Shown here piece after piece: positions 38,146 through 48,275 of a DNA stretch of 64,000 nt (its first letter is position 1; each line of letters opens with the position of its first letter). Under the pieces are notes generated by a model. The model had not been told where the DNA came from. It saw only the letters and a list, made by a program, of their open reading frames with translations, and searched no databases. The stretch comes from Trichlorobacter ammonificans (GTDB lineage: Bacteria > Desulfobacterota > Desulfuromonadia > Geobacterales > Pseudopelobacteraceae): the NCBI RefSeq assembly GCF_933509905.1, contig NZ_OW150024.1:2716001-2780000 (forward strand). The letters are read 5' to 3'. The translations under genes and the position numbers were made by a program.

Positions 38146-38847
38146 TTAGTGTGCCTCTTCCAGCGAGCCCTGGATATAGATCATGGCCAGCAGCATGAAG
38201 ACGAACGCCTGGATGAAAGAGACCAGGATGCCCATCAGCATCATCGGCAGCGGCGCCAGCGGCATGAAGTACTTCACCCCCAGGGTGAAGAAAATCATCA
38301 GCACCAGTTCGTGACCCTGCATGTTGCCGAAGAGACGCAGGCTCAGGGAGAGGACCCGGGAAAGGTGACCGATGACTTCGATAAAGAACATCAACGGCGC
38401 CAGCCAGATGATCGGCCCCATGAAGTGCTTGACGTAGTGCGTACCATGCTCCTTGATCCCGACAATATGGGTTGCACAGAAGACCACCACGGCGCAGGCG
38501 GCGGTGGTGTTGATGTTGGCGGTGGGGGGGAAGAAGCCGGGGATCAGTCCGATCAGGTTGGAAACCAGAATGAAGAGCGCCAGGGTCGCGATCAGCGGAA
38601 AGAAGGCGCGTCCTTTGGGGCCCATGGACTCGGCGATCATGTTCTCGATGCCGTCGATGATGATCTCCATCAGGTTCTGGAGTCCCTGCGGCACTTCGCG
38701 AACGGCGCGGGTGGCAAGCAGCGATACTACTACGGCGACGATGATGATCAGCCAGGTATAGGCGATGGCATCGGCAGCGGCCTCACCGATATGCAGCGGC
38801 GCCAGCAGCTTGCGAAAGAAGTCCAGAAAGATAATCGGATGTATCAT
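38146..38847 (-). CDS. atpB: F-type ATP synthase subunit a
   Basis: Multi-span membrane protein forming the ion half-channels next to the c-ring. 233 residues from the ATG at 38847 (AAGGAGA 8 bases upstream); the longer ORF adds 30 residues without homology. The conserved arginine lies in [15 protein letters not shown] near residue 170. Usual bacterial length 225-275. Start overlaps the atpI stop by 4 bases. Confidence 0.95.
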   Translation of the reverse strand: MIHPIIFLDFFRKLLAPLHIGEAAADAIAYTWLIIIVAVVVSLLATRAVREVPQGLQNLMEIIIDGIENMIAESMGPKGRAFFPLIATLALFILVSNLIGLIPGFFPPTANINTTAACAVVVFCATHIVGIKEHGTHYVKHFMGPIIWLAPLMFFIEVIGHLSRVLSLSLRLFGNMQGHELVLMIFFTLGVKYFMPLAPLPMMLMGILVSFIQAFVFMLLAMIYIQGSLEEAH

Positions 38848-39236
38848 GATGAAGTCTCCTTCGACGAAATTGCTACGTACAACGTCAGTCCGAACAGACA
38901 AACAACGGTTACCGACAACCCGGCCAGCAGCCCCCACAGTGAAAACCAGGAGGAGGTAATGACCAGGTACAGCACAACAGCAGTCAATGAAATTCTGATG
39001 ATGAATCGTACCAGTGCCGCCAGCATCGGCCGGTCCTGAGGCGTGAGCTGCAACAGAGCTCCCAGGGATCTCCGCTGCCAGAGCAGGTTGATGATGGCAA
39101 TCATCCCACCAGCAGAGGCGCTTGCTGCAGCCGACGCAGAAAAGAGCAGGGCACTGACAGCGGCGATAATCAGTAAACTCAGTATACTGCCAGCGAGCAA
39201 ATATCGCGGCAGGCGTTCCTCACGATCGCTCATCAT
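38844..39236 (-). CDS. atpI: ATP synthase subunit I (AtpI-like)
   Basis: 130 residues with about four membrane helices and a family pattern [14 protein letters not shown]. AtpI proteins assist c-ring assembly and are not part of the final complex. It overlaps atpB by 4 bases and atpZ by 17 bases, so the four genes are one coupled operon. Confidence 0.8.
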   Translation of the reverse strand: MMSDREERLPRYLLAGSILSLLIIAAVSALLFSASAAASASAGGMIAIINLLWQRRSLGALLQLTPQDRPMLAALVRFIIRISLTAVVLYLVITSSWFSLWGLLAGLSVTVVCLFGLTLYVAISSKETSS

Positions 39237-39456
39237 CCGCCGACTTCCGTAGCTCTCTGCTGGCTATCAGATGGATGTTTCTGAAACCTGCCGCAATACC
39301 GATAAACATGAACAGATAAAAGAACCAGGGTGCGGTGCCCAGCCAGCGATCAATGGTCAGTCCCAGCCAGACACCGATGGCAATGGCGATAACCACCGAA
39401 AGGCCCATGCTGGAGACCAGGCCGATATTGCGAAAAAGGTCACGGAATTCCTTCAC
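39220..39456 (-). CDS. AtpZ/AtpI-family two-helix protein
   Basis: 78 residues from the GTG at 39456, with GAGGGGGC upstream; the longer frame lacks a ribosome site. Two transmembrane helices with the DUF/AtpZ pattern SSMGLSVVIAIAIGVWLGLTIDRWLGT...FMFIGIAAGFRNI. AtpZ is an ATP-synthase accessory protein found with F0 genes, possibly involved in ion (Mg2+/Ca2+) handling or complex assembly. First gene of the F0 operon. Confidence 0.78.
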   Translation of the reverse strand: MKEFRDLFRNIGLVSSMGLSVVIAIAIGVWLGLTIDRWLGTAPWFFYLFMFIGIAAGFRNIHLIASRELRKSADDERS

Positions 39457-39498
39457 ATCGCCCCCTCGCCAGCCTCGATCGTATACAAAAACCTGTGT

Positions 39499-39528
39499 TG
39501 CATACCATACTTCGCCACGGCCTGTCAA
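39499..39528 (-). promoter_or_regulatory. putative promoter of the F0 operon
   Basis: On the minus strand, TTGACA (39523-39528) is followed 18 bases later by TATGCA (39499-39504), upstream of atpZ. The -35 is perfect, the -10 is moderate. Located in the 93-base gap after hemL. Confidence 0.45.
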
Positions 39529-39549
39529 TCATTCGTTCCAGAAGCCGGG

Positions 39550-40836
39550 TCAGGCGATCAGCTTGAAACTTTTCCGGGCAGCAGCAATGGTCGCCTCTAT
39601 GTCGGTATCAGTGTGCGCCTGGGACATGAATGCGGTCTCAAACTGCGACGGCGCCAGGTAGACCCCCTCAGCCAGCATGGCCCGGAAATAGGTGGCAAAG
39701 GCCCTGGTATCACAGGCGGCGGCGGTGGGCCAGTCATGAACGTCGCCTGCCGTGAAGAAGGCGCAGAACATGCTGCCGACCCGGGTGCTGTAGATCGGAT
39801 AGCCGGCATCCCGCGCCGCCCGGGCGATGCCATCGGCCAGACGAGCGCTCTTTTCTTCAAGCTGCTGATAGAACCCCGGCTGCTGCAACAGCGTGAGGGT
39901 GGCAATGCCGGCAGTCATGGCCAGGGGGTTGCCGGACAGGGTACCTGCCTGATAGACCCCGCCGGAGGGAGACAACTTCTCCATGATTTCGCGCTTGCCG
40001 CCGAAGGCCCCCACCGGCAGTCCGCCGCCAATGATCTTGCCCAGGGTGGTCATGTCCGGCGTCACGCCGTAGACCTCCTGGGCGCCGCCGTAGGCAACCC
40101 GGAAACCGGACATCACCTCGTCGAAAATCAGAATGATTCCCTCATTGGTGCAAAGCTCGCGCAACCCTTCCAGGAACCCCTCACGCGGCGGTACGGTGCC
40201 CATGTTGCCGGCAATCGGCTCCAGAATGATGCAGGCGACCTGCTCGCGGTTTTCCGCCACCAACGCCTTGACCGACTCAAGGCTGTTATACTCGGCGGTC
40301 AGTGTATGCTTGGCGAAATCGGCGGGCACACCGGGGGAATCGGGGACACCAAAGGTTGCGGCACCGGAACCGGCTTTCACCAGCAGCGCATCGGCGTGAC
40401 CATGATAGCAGCCGGAAAATTTGAGAATCTTATCCCGTCCGGTGTAGCCCCGGGCCAAGCGGATGGCGCTCATGGTGGCCTCGGTGCCGGAACTGACCAT
40501 CCGTACCATCTCGATGGAGGGGACCGCATCAATCACCATACGGGCCAGCGTAATCTCAAGCTCCGTGGGAGCACCGAAACTCGAACCGCTTTCAAGGGCA
40601 GCGGTGACCGCCTGCACTACCTGGGGGTGACAGTGCCCCAGAATCATCGGCCCCCAAGAGCCAACGTAGTCAATGTAGCTGTTACCGTCTTCGTCAAAAA
40701 TCCGGCTGCCGCTGGCTTTCTTGATGAAGCAGGGGGTTGTTCCCACCGACTTGAACGCCCTCACCGGGCTGTTGACACCACCGGGAATGACCTGGCTTGC
40801 CTGCTGAAAGAGCTGTTCCGAGCGGGTATGTTCCAT
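39550..40836 (-). CDS. hemL: glutamate-1-semialdehyde 2,1-aminomutase
   Basis: PLP enzyme of the C5 tetrapyrrole pathway producing 5-aminolevulinate. 428 residues from the ATG at 40836 (GAGGAG upstream), beginning [31 protein letters not shown]. The PLP lysine is in [19 protein letters not shown]; aminotransferase motifs [10 protein letters not shown] and [16 protein letters not shown] are present. The upstream promoter is consensus-like. No other heme gene is in the window. Confidence 0.96.
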   Translation of the reverse strand: MEHTRSEQLFQQASQVIPGGVNSPVRAFKSVGTTPCFIKKASGSRIFDEDGNSYIDYVGSWGPMILGHCHPQVVQAVTAALESGSSFGAPTELEITLARMVIDAVPSIEMVRMVSSGTEATMSAIRLARGYTGRDKILKFSGCYHGHADALLVKAGSGAATFGVPDSPGVPADFAKHTLTAEYNSLESVKALVAENREQVACIILEPIAGNMGTVPPREGFLEGLRELCTNEGIILIFDEVMSGFRVAYGGAQEVYGVTPDMTTLGKIIGGGLPVGAFGGKREIMEKLSPSGGVYQAGTLSGNPLAMTAGIATLTLLQQPGFYQQLEEKSARLADGIARAARDAGYPIYSTRVGSMFCAFFTAGDVHDWPTAAACDTRAFATYFRAMLAEGVYLAPSQFETAFMSQAHTDTDIEATIAAARKSFKLIA

Positions 40837-40875
40837 GACGCGACTCCTCACAGGATAGAATCAATCGAGCTTTTC

Positions 40876-40904
40876 TGTGTACTGGAAGCGTACGACATTG
40901 TCAA
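40876..40904 (-). promoter_or_regulatory. sigma70-type promoter of hemL
   Basis: Minus strand TTGACA (40899-40904), 17-base spacer, TACACA (40876-40881). About 40 bases before the hemL ATG. Lies in the 164-base divergent region shared with arnD, for which I see no clear -35/-10 pair. Confidence 0.6.
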
Positions 40905-41000
40905 TGGTTGCGAGGCATGCTCATGCATGAATTGCCATCTCCCTGTTCCCAGCTTGATGAAAAGCTGCTAGCATGCAGGCACCTTGCTCAGGAGAACCCC

Positions 41001-41903
41001 ATGCCCACACCGACCGTAGCCCTGAAAATTGATGTCGACACCTATGCCGGTACCCGTGAGGGCGTTCCGCGCCTGCTGGACCTGCTCAACTCCCATCACG
41101 CCCGCGGCACCTTCTATTTCTGCATGGGCCCCGACCATACCGGCCGCGCCCTGCGTCGCATCGTTACTCACCGGGGATTCCTGCAGAAGGCTTTGCGCTC
41201 GGGAGCTCCCTCCGCCTATGGCCTGAAGACCATGCTCTATGGCGTACTGCTGCCCGGGCCGCTTATCTCAAAACAGTGTGCTTCCGTTATGCGTGAAACG
41301 GTACGCCAAGGGCACGAACCCGGCATCCATGCGTGGAACCATGTCGACTGGCACGACCACCTCATCGGTAACGACATCGGCTTTGCCAAGTCGGAGTTGG
41401 GGCAGGCCGCCGCAGCCTTCAAGGAAATTTTCGGACACCTGGCCGCCAGCACTGCCGCGCCGGGGTGGACCGTATCACACGAGTCACTCGCCCTGCAGGA
41501 TCAGATGCAGCTCAGTTTCTGCAGCGATGCCAGGGGGACGCATCCGTTTTACCCGGTCGTTGACGGCAAGCGCTTTACGACACTGCAAATTCCAACCACC
41601 CTGCCCACAGCTGATGAACTGCTGGGCCGCAACGGCCTGCAATCTGTCGACTTACCCGAATACTACCTGCACGCCTTGCGTCCCGGACTGAACGTGCTTA
41701 CTATTCATGCCGAACTCGAAGGAGGGTGCATCAGCAGCTATTTCGACCGGTTGCTGAGGTTGCTGCACGAGCATGGCATACCCTGTATTACCTTGGCGGA
41801 GGCCGCCGCCTCTGTCGCTGCAGCACCCGCCTGCAACCTTGCCATGGGGATGATTGCAGGACGTGCCCTGCCGGTGGCCCTGCAGGGCACGGAGCTACCG
41901 TAA
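41001..41903 (+). CDS. arnD: ArnD-like deformylase of lipid A L-Ara4N pathway
   Basis: Polysaccharide-deacetylase-fold enzyme that removes the formyl group from Ara4FN-undecaprenyl phosphate. 300 residues from the ATG at 41001 (AGGAGA upstream). The match to ArnD is strong: KIDVDTYAGTREGVPRLLDLL, FYFCMGPDHTGRALRR, EPGIHAWNHVDWHDH and TIHAELEG. The metal-binding Asp-His-His set is present. ArnA, B, C and T partners are absent from the window, so it may use a different lipid-linked sugar. Its stop overlaps the next gene by one base. Confidence 0.85.
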   Translation: MPTPTVALKIDVDTYAGTREGVPRLLDLLNSHHARGTFYFCMGPDHTGRALRRIVTHRGFLQKALRSGAPSAYGLKTMLYGVLLPGPLISKQCASVMRETVRQGHEPGIHAWNHVDWHDHLIGNDIGFAKSELGQAAAAFKEIFGHLAASTAAPGWTVSHESLALQDQMQLSFCSDARGTHPFYPVVDGKRFTTLQIPTTLPTADELLGRNGLQSVDLPEYYLHALRPGLNVLTIHAELEGGCISSYFDRLLRLLHEHGIPCITLAEAAASVAAAPACNLAMGMIAGRALPVALQGTELP

Positions 41904-42136
41904 TGTGCGCCCGCTACTTCCGGGTCCCCCGCCAGGACCATGCCTATCTGACGTGCATCATGGAGTCCTACGAAGGGATAGCCACGGTCAGCACTGTTGA
42001 CGGCGCGGCGGGTATCATCCGGATATGTGCACCTCCGGGAAGAGCCGTGGAACTGACTGAGCTGCTCGCGGCCCTCTCCCGGGAAATTGCACTTGACGAA
42101 ACCACCCCCCCGGAAACCATGACAGAGCAGCACTGA
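41903..42136 (+). CDS. DUF4911-family protein
   Basis: 77 residues: CARYFRVPRQDHAYLTCIMESYEGIATVSTVDGAAGIIRICAPPG... The pattern of an aminoacyl-independent small alpha/beta protein with a final EL/ALSREI helix fits DUF4911, conserved in deltaproteobacteria. Start ATG overlaps the arnD stop, so it is coupled to arnD. Function unknown; it may act near the cytoplasmic side, as no membrane or signal segment is visible. Confidence 0.6.
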   Translation: MCARYFRVPRQDHAYLTCIMESYEGIATVSTVDGAAGIIRICAPPGRAVELTELLAALSREIALDETTPPETMTEQH

Positions 42137-42198
42137 ACCACGGCCGGCCCACTCCCCCGCTTTACCTTTCCTTCGTGCTACAACTACAAAACAAAAAA

Positions 42199-42233
42199 CA
42201 AAAGCGGCACGGGGTGTACCCGTGCCGCTTTTG
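42199..42233. terminator. hairpin terminator of the porin gene (also serving arnD operon)
   Basis: A 15-bp stem (42199-42213 with 42219-42233), loop of 5. On the minus strand a T-rich run (TTTTGTTTTTTG) follows, the classical rho-independent form for the porin gene. It can also end the arnD transcript. Confidence 0.85.
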
Positions 42234-42267
42234 CTCTTTCCTGTTTTCCTCTTGTCGAGGGTCGGTA

Positions 42268-43635
42268 TTAGAAGCTGTACCGAGCCTGGAGGCGTGCAGT
42301 GTAGGGGTTCTCGGGGTCGCCGCTGGTATTGGTGGAGGAGTTCTTGTAGTAACCACCCAGAACCATGTAGGCAGCCTGTGCCTGCAGTTTCAGGTTCTTG
42401 TAGAGCTGGTAGCCGGCGGTCAGGCCGATTTCAGTGCCCATGAAGTCGCTGGCATTACGCTTACCAATCTTTGTATCAACGGGAGCGTCGGCAGAAGACG
42501 GTGCCCAAGCGAAGCCAACACCACCGTCAAGGTTGAACTTGTCGGTCAGCTTGGCATCATAGCCCAGGTAGGCAAGCGCGATGTTGGTGATGTTCCGGCG
42601 GATGTACTGGTCGGTGTTGGCCGGGCTGTTAACGGTGTTGCGGGCCAGAATGATCAGACCGGACTCGTTGTAGGACTGAACGTTGGTAGTCGAGCTGGTG
42701 CTGTTCGTTGCACCCTGCCAACCTTTGTTGTGACCAGCGTCGTCGGAGTTGTTACCGGAGGTAAAGAGGAAGCCGAGACGGGCTGCACCGGGACCAACAT
42801 TGGCCTTGGCGGCCACGTTGGCTGCCCAGCCGTGGTAGTTGGTGCTTTTACCAAAGCCAGCACCGTTCTTCTGATGACCAGCCTGCATTGCAGCGAAACC
42901 GCTCAGGTCAACACCGGCGATCTTGGTCTGACCGCCAAGAGCGAAGGTATTGATCAGCTTGGCGCTGTCGCCGAGTGCGCTGGTGTAATCAGCGTTGAAA
43001 TAGTAGGAGAAGGTTGCCTTGGTGTCCTTGTTGAAGGCAAAGGTGTTGTCCATCATGAATACATCAGTGTTACGGTCACCGACCCGGCCAACGCCATCAT
43101 CATTATAGCGGGTAAAGCCCAGACCCAGAGTATAGGCACCCAGCTTGGTGGTGGTCATCACCGCCGGAATGTCGGCATCCAGGAAGATACCCTTGACGGT
43201 ATCTTTGTAGGGCTGGATACCCAGCTTGGTGTTGAAGTTCTTGCCAACGTTGAAGTCAAGGTAAGCATGCTTGACTTCGATGTTGACCACGTCGGCGTCA
43301 AGGCCAACACCGTTGGTCTTGTTGCTGGTTGCTGTCGTAGCAGTGGACTTGCCGAACTGGTTGTCGATTTCGAACTGGGTGACCAGCTTCAGGTCGTCGC
43401 TGGCCTTGGCGATGTACTGCAGACGGACCCGCTGCTCGAAGTAGTTGTTGGTCTTAAGCTTGTCTCGCGTAGGAGTAAAGTTGCCCGAGTTGCCATCGTT
43501 GTAGTTGGAGAAGATGGTGTTGAAGTTGTAGGTACCGTGGAACTCGTTCTCAAAGGCCAGGGCGGGAAGGGCAGTCACGGCAGTCAGGGCGCCGGCTGCG
43601 GCGATGGTCAGCATCTGCTTTTGAAACTTGGTCAT
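42268..43635 (-). CDS. outer-membrane beta-barrel porin
   Basis: 455 residues from the ATG at 43635 (AAGGAGG ~10 bases upstream). Signal peptide MTKFQKQMLTIAAAGALTAVTALPALA, then alternating amphipathic beta strands with Tyr/Phe at turns (FEQRVRLQYIAKASDDLKLVTQFEID, HAYLDFNVGKNFNTKLGIQP) and a C-terminal aromatic residue (ARYSF) as required for BAM insertion. Resembles the large porins of Geobacter relatives (OmpJ/alginate-export-type barrels). Substrate unknown. It has its own consensus-like promoter and a leader of about 178 bases. Confidence 0.82.
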   Translation of the reverse strand: MTKFQKQMLTIAAAGALTAVTALPALAFENEFHGTYNFNTIFSNYNDGNSGNFTPTRDKLKTNNYFEQRVRLQYIAKASDDLKLVTQFEIDNQFGKSTATTATSNKTNGVGLDADVVNIEVKHAYLDFNVGKNFNTKLGIQPYKDTVKGIFLDADIPAVMTTTKLGAYTLGLGFTRYNDDGVGRVGDRNTDVFMMDNTFAFNKDTKATFSYYFNADYTSALGDSAKLINTFALGGQTKIAGVDLSGFAAMQAGHQKNGAGFGKSTNYHGWAANVAAKANVGPGAARLGFLFTSGNNSDDAGHNKGWQGATNSTSSTTNVQSYNESGLIILARNTVNSPANTDQYIRRNITNIALAYLGYDAKLTDKFNLDGGVGFAWAPSSADAPVDTKIGKRNASDFMGTEIGLTAGYQLYKNLKLQAQAAYMVLGGYYKNSSTNTSGDPENPYTARLQARYSF

Positions 43636-43819
43636 AAACGGTGTTCCTCCTTCTGTGGTGTATGTACTGCCTAATAAAATTAAAATCTCATTGTACGGTG
43701 CTGCTGGTGTCTGATCGGTGTTGGGCCTCACCACCTTTCAAAAACGTACGGTATTTCAGGCACTTTATTGTTTTCATTCAAATATTCGAATACTTATCAT
43801 GTTCTACCCAGCCGGGGTG

Positions 43820-43847
43820 ATAATACAATAAATATAACACCTGTCAA
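43820..43847 (-). promoter_or_regulatory. consensus-like promoter of the porin gene
   Basis: Minus strand TTGACA (43842-43847), 16-base spacer, TATTAT (43820-43825). The inferred start near 43813 leaves a leader of about 178 bases before the ATG, with an AT-rich region and a TATTCGAATA palindrome at 43783-43792. Strong expression expected. Confidence 0.65.
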
Positions 43848-43907
43848 GGTTTTATCTCTTTTTTTCCGCCGCCACCTTCCATCCGGCACCTTTTCAGCCG
43901 GCACAGC

Positions 43908-44315
43908 TCACTCATGTCCGCACTGGCAGAGCTCCGTCAGGACGCTACAGCTGCTTTTGGGATGGATGAAAGCGATCAGTGAGCCATGGGCGCCGTTACG
44001 GGGGGCATCGTCGATCATGCGCACACCGCGTTCCTTCAGACAGGCAATGGCAGCCATGATGTCATCAACTTCGTAGGCAATATGGTGGATACCCTGCCCG
44101 TTTTTTTCGAGAAACTTGGCAATAGGACTGTCCGGCGCGGTCGGCTCCAGCAGCTCGATTGTGGACTCACCGATTCCCAGCATGGCAACACGCACTTTCT
44201 GCTCGCTCACCTCTTCCGTACCATGGAACGGCATGCAAAGGGTATCACGATACAGCGGCAACACCTCCTCCAGGGAGTGCACGGCAATACCGATATGGTT
44301 TATCTTGTGAAGCAT
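43908..44315 (-). CDS. mce: methylmalonyl-CoA epimerase
   Basis: Interconverts (R)- and (S)-methylmalonyl-CoA. 135 residues, a vicinal-oxygen-chelate fold with metal-binding His7 (KINHIGIAVHSLEEVLPLYRD) and Glu/His positions in GQGIHHIAYEVDD. Last gene of the methylmalonyl block, 23 bases after MeaB. Together with the mutase and the carboxylase upstream it completes the propionyl-CoA/succinyl-CoA route. Confidence 0.96.
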   Translation of the reverse strand: MLHKINHIGIAVHSLEEVLPLYRDTLCMPFHGTEEVSEQKVRVAMLGIGESTIELLEPTAPDSPIAKFLEKNGQGIHHIAYEVDDIMAAIACLKERGVRMIDDAPRNGAHGSLIAFIHPKSSCSVLTELCQCGHE

Positions 44316-44338
44316 ACAGATTTCCTTTCGCGTGAAGA

Positions 44339-45307
44339 TTACCGCCTGAATACATTCAGCAAGCGCCGGGCAGCCACGGACGGGGTGGTGATTCCCCGGG
44401 AAACCGCTTCCTGCACCTGAGGAAACATCCCCTGTACATCATTGTGCTGCAGAAACAGCTGTTTCAAATCATCCATCACAAGCGACCACATCCAGTCCAC
44501 CGACTGACGGCGACGGTTGCCGTCGAACTCGCCGGACTCCTTCATGGTGCGCCTGAAGCGGGACAGCATCTCCCAGACTTCGGGTACCCCCTCATGGTTC
44601 AGGGCACTGACCGTCTGCACCGGAACCGCCCAATTCCTGCTTTTGGGCCGTAGAATATGCAGGGCATTTTCATATTGCCGCCGTGCAAGTTCCGTCTTGG
44701 CTCGGTCGATATCCGCCTTGTTGATGAGAATGGCGTCAGCCAGCTCCATGACCCCCTTCTTGATCCCCTGCAGCTCGTCACCGGCCGTGGCCAGCTGCAG
44801 CAGCATGAAGAAGTCCACCATGGATGCCACGGTGGTCTCGGACTGCCCCACACCAACGGTTTCGACTATTACCACATCGTAGCCGGCAGCCTCGCACAGC
44901 AGCATGGTTTCCCGGGTGCGGCGGGCCACCCCGCCCAGCGTATCGCCGGCGGGCGATGGCCGGATGAAGGCCCGGGGGTTGCGGGACAGCTCCTCCATGC
45001 GGGTTTTATCCCCCAAAATACTTCCCCCGGATATCTGCGAGGAGGGGTCCACCGCCAGCACCGCCACCTTGTGCCCCTGCTCGGTCAGGTAGCTGCCGAA
45101 GGACTCGATGAAGGTACTCTTTCCCACGCCCGGCACGCCGGTGATGCCGACGCGCAGACTCTGTCCCGCATGGGGCAGCAACAGTTCCAGCAGGCGGGCC
45201 GCCCTCTCGGCATGTTCCGGCTTTCTGCTTTCGATCAGGGTGATACCCTTGCCGATGGCGCGGATATTCCCCTCCCGGATTTTATCTGCCAGCGCCTGCA
45301 GTTCCAT
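44339..45307 (-). CDS. meaB: methylmalonyl-CoA mutase-associated GTPase MeaB
   Basis: SIMIBI-class GTPase chaperone that protects and reloads adenosylcobalamin on the mutase. 322 residues. Walker A GVPGVGKS at 57-64, G3-like VETVGVGQSE, and the base-recognition region INKAD. Begins 3 bases after the mutase stop. Confidence 0.96.
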   Translation of the reverse strand: MELQALADKIREGNIRAIGKGITLIESRKPEHAERAARLLELLLPHAGQSLRVGITGVPGVGKSTFIESFGSYLTEQGHKVAVLAVDPSSQISGGSILGDKTRMEELSRNPRAFIRPSPAGDTLGGVARRTRETMLLCEAAGYDVVIVETVGVGQSETTVASMVDFFMLLQLATAGDELQGIKKGVMELADAILINKADIDRAKTELARRQYENALHILRPKSRNWAVPVQTVSALNHEGVPEVWEMLSRFRRTMKESGEFDGNRRRQSVDWMWSLVMDDLKQLFLQHNDVQGMFPQVQEAVSRGITTPSVAARRLLNVFRR

Positions 45308-45310
45308 TCG

Positions 45311-47455
<2,145 letters not shown>

Positions 47456-47479
47456 AGCTGTTTCCTCGCGTGGATTTGA

Positions 47480-47511
47480 AAAAATCCCCTCCATCCTGGC
47501 GAATGGAGGGG
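47480..47511 (-). terminator. rho-independent terminator-like hairpin upstream of the mutase gene
   Basis: Arms 47486-47494 (CCCCTCCAT) and 47503-47511 (ATGGAGGGG) with an 8-base loop; on the minus strand it is followed by ATTTTTTC. A second hairpin (47528-47536 with 47546-47554) lies between it and the stop of the kinase-like gene. The pair separates the carboxylase genes from the mutase genes and may cause partial termination. Confidence 0.65.
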
Positions 47512-47560
47512 TCAGGTTACTCACTGGGGTGTCCGCACCCCACGGGCGGACACCGACAGC

Positions 47561-48199
47561 CTACAGAATACCCTTCACCAAGGCGATGATCTCGGCGTCG
47601 ATCTGCTCCTGGGTCCGGGAGGACGAGACATCGACCCGTACACCCCGCCAGCGGGGCAGTTCCTTGAGGTAAAACTCCCGCATTGCCCGGTAGTACTCAA
47701 TGCCCCCCTCATGGTGAATCTGCAGCACCTCTTCCACCCGCTCAAACGCCTCCTCCGGCGGAACATCGAAGAAGATGGTCAGATCGGGATAAATTTCGTC
47801 GTCAAAGAGAAAACCGCGGGAAATCTTTTCCAGGTGACGCAGTACGTCAAAATGCTGGGTGCAGCCGTTAATCCAGGCGTTTGCCAGCGAAGAGATGCTC
47901 GACTGTTTGCACAGTACGATCTTGTCCTGCTGCAGGGCCGGTTCGACGATTCCCTTAAAAATTTCGGTGCGCACCGCGCTTTCGAAAATAAAGTCGGCAC
48001 GGGCATTCCGGCCGAAGGGCCAGTTGACCATGGAGTTCATCCCCAGCTCCTGGGCCCGGCCGGAGTCGGGGTTGGCGCACTCGATAACATCGTGGTTAAG
48101 CGCTGCCAGCGCCTTGTGCAGGGCAACGATTCCCGCCTTCACCTGCTGACCGGAACCGCTGATCCCTTCCAGTACGATAAACTTCCCTTTTCTCGCCAT
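47561..48199 (-). CDS. thymidylate-kinase-like protein with degenerate P-loop
   Basis: 212 residues, P-loop kinase fold of the TMK type (KFIVLEGISGSGQQVKAGI...YPDLTIFFDVPPEEAFERV). The Walker A at residues 12-19 reads GISGSGQQ instead of GxDGxGKS/T: the essential Lys and Ser/Thr are gone. The DR(Y) and EPGG motifs of true TMP kinases are also replaced (CKQSSISSLA, ANPDSG). I infer no normal phosphotransfer. The start at 48199 gives GGAGG a 6-base spacing. It sits between biotin carboxylase and mutase genes. Role unknown. Confidence 0.7.
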   Translation of the reverse strand: MARKGKFIVLEGISGSGQQVKAGIVALHKALAALNHDVIECANPDSGRAQELGMNSMVNWPFGRNARADFIFESAVRTEIFKGIVEPALQQDKIVLCKQSSISSLANAWINGCTQHFDVLRHLEKISRGFLFDDEIYPDLTIFFDVPPEEAFERVEEVLQIHHEGGIEYYRAMREFYLKELPRWRGVRVDVSSSRTQEQIDAEIIALVKGIL

Positions 48200-48224
48200 A
48201 CGCATCCTCCATCACCCTGCCGCT

Positions 48225-48244
48225 CCCCCCGCGGGGGCGGGGGG
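48225..48244. repeat. GC hairpin between carboxylase and kinase-like genes
   Basis: CCCCCC (48225-48230) and GGGGGG (48239-48244) with an 8-base spacer inside the 76-base gap. No T tract, so it is a weak terminator or an RNA-stability element. Confidence 0.3.
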
Positions 48245-48275
48245 CGCATGGAATGTCATGATTATAAAGTATACC

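Noticed and set aside
40905-41000. Promoter for arnD
   Set aside because: No -35/-10 pair with good spacing on the plus strand; left uncalled.
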